A stretch of DNA of 34,071 nt. It comes from an uncultured bacterium. Its GTDB lineage: Bacteria; Actinomycetota; Actinomycetes; S36-B12. Where the stretch lies: assembly GCA_903940375.1 (NCBI GenBank), contig CAJAKT010000314.1, positions 1 to 34,071 of the forward strand, written 5' to 3'. This document shows positions 31,811 through 34,071 of the stretch, in pieces (position 1 is the first letter of the stretch; every line of letters begins with the position of its first letter). The notes beneath the pieces were generated by a model that searched no databases, was not told where the DNA came from, and was given only the letters and a program-made list of their open reading frames with translations. Position numbers and translations under genes: made by a program.

Positions 31811-32316
31811 TGCGTACGCACACAGCCATGGCCGCGACGACAGGATCCCTGCTGCTCCTGGTCCTCACCGCCTGCGGCACCAGCGAAGCACCCCCTGCTG
31901 CGATCAGCGCCGCACCGGCATCCCTCGCAGCGAGCGGTGTCCCCGGCCCACCCGATATCGGGGCCTACCGCGACTGCATGGCCACCAACGGGGTGACCGT
32001 GCCCGACATGGCGCAGGGTCCTCCGCCGAGCGGCCTCCCCGAGGGCATCGACCAGACGACCTTCGACGCGGCCCAGGCCGCTTGCGCGAGCCTGGCTCCC
32101 CAAGGGGGACCCGGTTCGGGCGCTGGCTCCGGCACCGGTCCCGGTGACATCGACGCCACCGCGCTGGCCGCCTTCGCGAGCTGCCTCTCCGACCACGACG
32201 TGACGCTGGCCAGCGGCGCCGACGCCATCCGTCAGCTCGACCGCACCGACCCGACCGTCAAGGCCGCCATGGATGCCTGCTCCGCACTCCTTCCCGTTCC
32301 GACTCGGTCGCCGTAG
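31810..32316 (+). CDS. Lipoprotein with duplicated Cys-paired module
   Basis: 168 residues. Signal peptide with lipobox LTAC, lipidated Cys22. The mature part holds two copies of a module: Cys56-Cys92 and Cys125-Cys157, each with C[ML]xx[NH][GD]V near the start and AxxACxxL or MDACSAL near the end. A Gly/Ser/Pro linker (98-112) joins them. This type of small lipoprotein is, to my recollection, common beside MacAB-like exporters in actinobacteria but has no named function. The ATG overlaps the previous stop by one base, so it is in the operon. The TAG stop forms part of the next gene's likely -10. Confidence 0.85.
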   Translation: MRTHTAMAATTGSLLLLVLTACGTSEAPPAAISAAPASLAASGVPGPPDIGAYRDCMATNGVTVPDMAQGPPPSGLPEGIDQTTFDAAQAACASLAPQGGPGSGAGSGTGPGDIDATALAAFASCLSDHDVTLASGADAIRQLDRTDPTVKAAMDACSALLPVPTRSP

Positions 32317-32319
32317 GCT
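32314..32319 (+). promoter_or_regulatory. Possible -10 element of the VOC gene, overlapping a stop codon
   Basis: TAGGCT fits TANNNT; its first three bases are the lipoprotein stop codon. The VOC gene starts 24 bases later with AAGGAG in the leader. Confidence 0.35.
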
Positions 32320-32343
32320 CGATCACCCGACCAAGGAGCCCCT

Positions 32344-33105
32344 ATGCCTGATGCCTTCGTCAACGGCCAGCCCTGCTGGATGGATATCGCCGTTGCTGAC
32401 ACCGAGCAACGCGACGCACTCATGGAGTTCCTCGGCGGCCTCTTCGGGTGGACCTTCGACATCGGTGGACCTGAGACGGGCTACTACACGATGGCGATGC
32501 TCGACGGTCAGCCCGTAGCCGCGCTGATGGCGCAGCCGGAGGGCGTCGGCATGTGGTGCACGTACTTCGCCACCGACGACATCGACGCCTCCGTCGCACG
32601 CATCACCGATGCCGGCGGAGAGGTGTTCATGACTCCGATGCAGGTGATGGATGCCGGCACGATGGCCCTGGCCATGGACCCGACAGGAGCAGTGTTCGGA
32701 CTCTGGCAGGAGGGTGCGTTCGCCGGCTTCGGCTCCTTCTGGCAGCCGAACGCACCGTCCTGGTTCGATCACCAGTCACCCGCGCCAGCTGATGCCTCGT
32801 CGTTCTACGCGAAGGTTCTCGACCTCGACCTGACACCCGCTGGCCCGGAAGGCGGCGGCATGCTGGGTCGCGGCGAGTCGATGTACGCGAGCATCTCCGC
32901 GTCACCTGGCGAGATGCCGCCGTCATGGAACATCGTCATCGCCGTGCCATCACTGTCGGACGCGGAGCAGAAGGCGCGCGATCTGGGCGCCCGCATCGAC
33001 ATGAGCCGCATGGTCGTACCCGGTGGAGTCGCCTCCGCCATCGCAGACCCGGTCGTCGGGTCGACCCTCATCATCTTCGAGAGCCCCGGCCTGTCCACCA
33101 ACTAG
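32344..33105 (+). CDS. Two-domain VOC (glyoxalase-like) protein
   Basis: 253 residues made of two vicinal-oxygen-chelate domains (about 5-122 and 130-250). The first has CWMDIAVADTEQRDALMEFLGGLFGWTF and MALAMDPTGAVFGLWQ; the second PSWFDHQSPAPADASSFYAKVLDLDL and ASAIADPVVGSTLIIFE. Such tandem VOC proteins (CFP30B/hydroxylase-like) are common in actinobacteria; activity is not assignable, and the metal ligands are not clearly conserved. ATG at 32344 with AAGGAG 6 bases upstream. It faces cbs. Confidence 0.88.
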   Translation: MPDAFVNGQPCWMDIAVADTEQRDALMEFLGGLFGWTFDIGGPETGYYTMAMLDGQPVAALMAQPEGVGMWCTYFATDDIDASVARITDAGGEVFMTPMQVMDAGTMALAMDPTGAVFGLWQEGAFAGFGSFWQPNAPSWFDHQSPAPADASSFYAKVLDLDLTPAGPEGGGMLGRGESMYASISASPGEMPPSWNIVIAVPSLSDAEQKARDLGARIDMSRMVVPGGVASAIADPVVGSTLIIFESPGLSTN

Positions 33106-33112
33106 TCCTGCT

Positions 33113-33174
33113 CCGCCGAGTGGTCGCTATACGGCCACCAGCGGCGTTCGGGTCATGTCGACGCGCTCCGCGTC
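33113..33174. terminator. Imperfect hairpins between the VOC and cbs genes
   Basis: An imperfect stem pairs gccg/cggc and gtgg/ccac around ctat (33113-33146), and gacgcg/cgcgtc with a 3-base loop lies at 33160-33174. They fill the 75-base gap between convergent genes and may end transcription from either side. No T-run. Confidence 0.35.
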
Positions 33175-33180
33175 CGTCCA

Positions 33181-34071
33181 TCAGCGAGACAGGTAGCCGA
33201 GCACGTCCTGACGGGTGACGACGCCGGTGGGCTTGCCGTCATCGACGACGACGACCGCGTCGGCCGACTGCAGTGCATCGACGGCGGCCTGCACCGACTC
33301 GCCTGCGCCGACCATCGGCAGCGCCGGAGACATGTGCGCATCGACCTTGTCGGCGAGCTCAGCCCGGCCGTTGAACAGATCGTCGAGCAGCTGACGCTCC
33401 AGGACCGAGCCGACGACCTCGGCAGCCATCACCGGCGGCTCGGCTCGAACGACCGGCATCTGCGAGACGCCGTACTCGCGCAGGATGTCGATCGCATCGC
33501 GCACGGTCTCGGTGGGATGGGTGTGCACGAACGACGGCAGGCCATCGGACTTGCCGCGCAGGACATCGCCGACGGTAGCTTCACTGTCCGAACGCAGGAA
33601 GCCGTAGCGGCTGAGCCAATCGTCGTTGAAGACCTTGGACAGGTAGCCACGGCCGCCATCCGGCAGCAGCACGACGATGACGTCGTCCGGCCCCGCGGTC
33701 GCTGCAACCCGCAGTGCCGCCACGACGGCCATGCCGCAGGATCCGCCAACCAGCAGGCCCTCCTCACGTGCCAGCCGACGCGTCATCTCGAACGAGTCCT
33801 TGTCGGAGACCGCGATGACCTCGTCGGGAATGGCCGCGTCGTACGTCGTGGGCCAGAAGTCCTCGCCCACGCCCTCGACCAGGTAGGGCCGCCCCGTGCC
33901 GCCGGAGTAGACCGAGCCCTCGGGATCCGCCGCGATCACCTGCACCCGACCGTCGCTCATCTCCTTGAGGTACCGCCCCGCGCCGGAGATCGTGCCGCCT
34001 GTGCCGGCACCCGCGACGAAGTGCGTGATGCGCCCGTCGGTCTGCTCCCACAGTTCCGGACCCGTCGTCTC
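33181..34071 (-). CDS. cbs: Cystathionine beta-synthase (partial, N-terminus outside window)
   Basis: 296 residues of the C-terminal part. GAGTGGTISGAGRYLKE is the PLP-phosphate loop; YLVEGVGEDFWPTTYD, EEGLLVGGSCGMAVVAAL and LLPDGGRGYLSKVFNDDW fit bacterial Cbs. Two CBS (Bateman) domains follow (about residues 170-296 of the fragment: FVHTHPTETVRDAIDILREYGVSQMPV and the second pair ending GVVTRQDVLGYLS). It condenses serine and homocysteine to cystathionine in reverse transsulfuration. The PLP lysine lies outside the window. With metB in this window the cell can move sulfur in both directions. Confidence 0.95.
   Translation of the reverse strand, partial: ETTGPELWEQTDGRITHFVAGAGTGGTISGAGRYLKEMSDGRVQVIAADPEGSVYSGGTGRPYLVEGVGEDFWPTTYDAAIPDEVIAVSDKDSFEMTRRLAREEGLLVGGSCGMAVVAALRVAATAGPDDVIVVLLPDGGRGYLSKVFNDDWLSRYGFLRSDSEATVGDVLRGKSDGLPSFVHTHPTETVRDAIDILREYGVSQMPVVRAEPPVMAAEVVGSVLERQLLDDLFNGRAELADKVDAHMSPALPMVGAGESVQAAVDALQSADAVVVVDDGKPTGVVTRQDVLGYLSR

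Noticed and set aside
33640..33690. PDGG instead of PDSG in cystathionine beta-synthase as an inactivating change
   Set aside because: I recall the same Gly in mycobacterial Cbs, so it is likely the normal actinobacterial form.
1..34071. tRNA, rRNA, CRISPR array, transposase, integrase or phage genes
   Set aside because: None could be recognised by reading both strands; the gaps are too short for most of them.

Overview
The window comes from a GC-rich actinobacterium (Actinomycetota). The evidence is the mycothiol S-conjugate amidase Mca with its DUF4307 partner, an F420-type PPOX flavin/deazaflavin protein, a DUF2786 plus TIGR04338-type metallohydrolase pair, frequent GTG starts, a strong codon bias for C/G, and a two-component system closely resembling mycobacterial PhoPR. 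From memory, cbs, metB, greA, DUF4307 and mca also sit close together in mycobacteria; here they occur in the same window with other genes between them. The genus cannot be fixed from sequence reading alone. I see no rRNA, tRNA, insertion sequence, prophage or CRISPR array. No stretch of 300 bases lacks a gene; the longest gaps (about 75 to 125 bases) hold promoters or hairpins.

Layout. 1-2822 (minus): the 5' part of a PAS-GGDEF-EAL signalling protein, then an NfeD-SPFH membrane pair. 2902-5928 (plus): a tightly overlapping molybdate unit, an HTH-TOBE regulator followed by modA, modB and modC, with ung starting just behind it. 6720-8329 (minus): an HxlR regulator, a PfkB sugar kinase and a DUF3817 membrane protein, divergent from a DoxX-like gene and a PPOX F420-type gene (8446-9185). 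9182-11092 (minus): mca, a small membrane protein and SURF1. 11111-15502 (plus): DUF4307, an AAA ATPase/VWA pair, and greA. 15626-18175 (minus): ilvA, DUF2786 protein and a zinc-metallohydrolase. 18204-21175 (plus): MFS transporter and secreted sulfatase, abutting a minus-strand run of SulP anion transporter, a membrane protein and metB (21176-24756). msrA (24775-25428) is divergent from metB. 25415-27561 (minus): phoR-like and phoP-like genes. 27702-32316 (plus): a MacAB-like exporter with a DUF5666-like protein and a Cys-paired lipoprotein. A two-domain VOC protein and the C-terminal part of cystathionine beta-synthase close the window.

How the parts work together. Several genes deal with sulfur and thiols (sulfatase, SulP, metB, cbs, msrA, mca). 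The best candidate for a new regulated system is the phoPR/MacAB-like block: the phoP-macA intergenic region holds two sets of TCACAGG-like heptamers phased at 11 bases, each oriented toward its own gene, matching the direct-repeat site known for Mycobacterium tuberculosis PhoP. The exporter's adaptor and its lipoprotein both carry paired cysteines in their extracytoplasmic parts, suggesting an oxidatively folded cell-envelope complex.

The genome is extremely compact. Many starts have a TANNNT -10 hexamer only 6-8 bases upstream, as expected for leaderless mRNAs. Divergent genes appear to share overlapping -10 hexamers on opposite strands, and two -10 hexamers use the TAG stop codon of the preceding gene. 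Convergent genes either abut or overlap at their stop codons, or are separated by long perfect inverted repeats.
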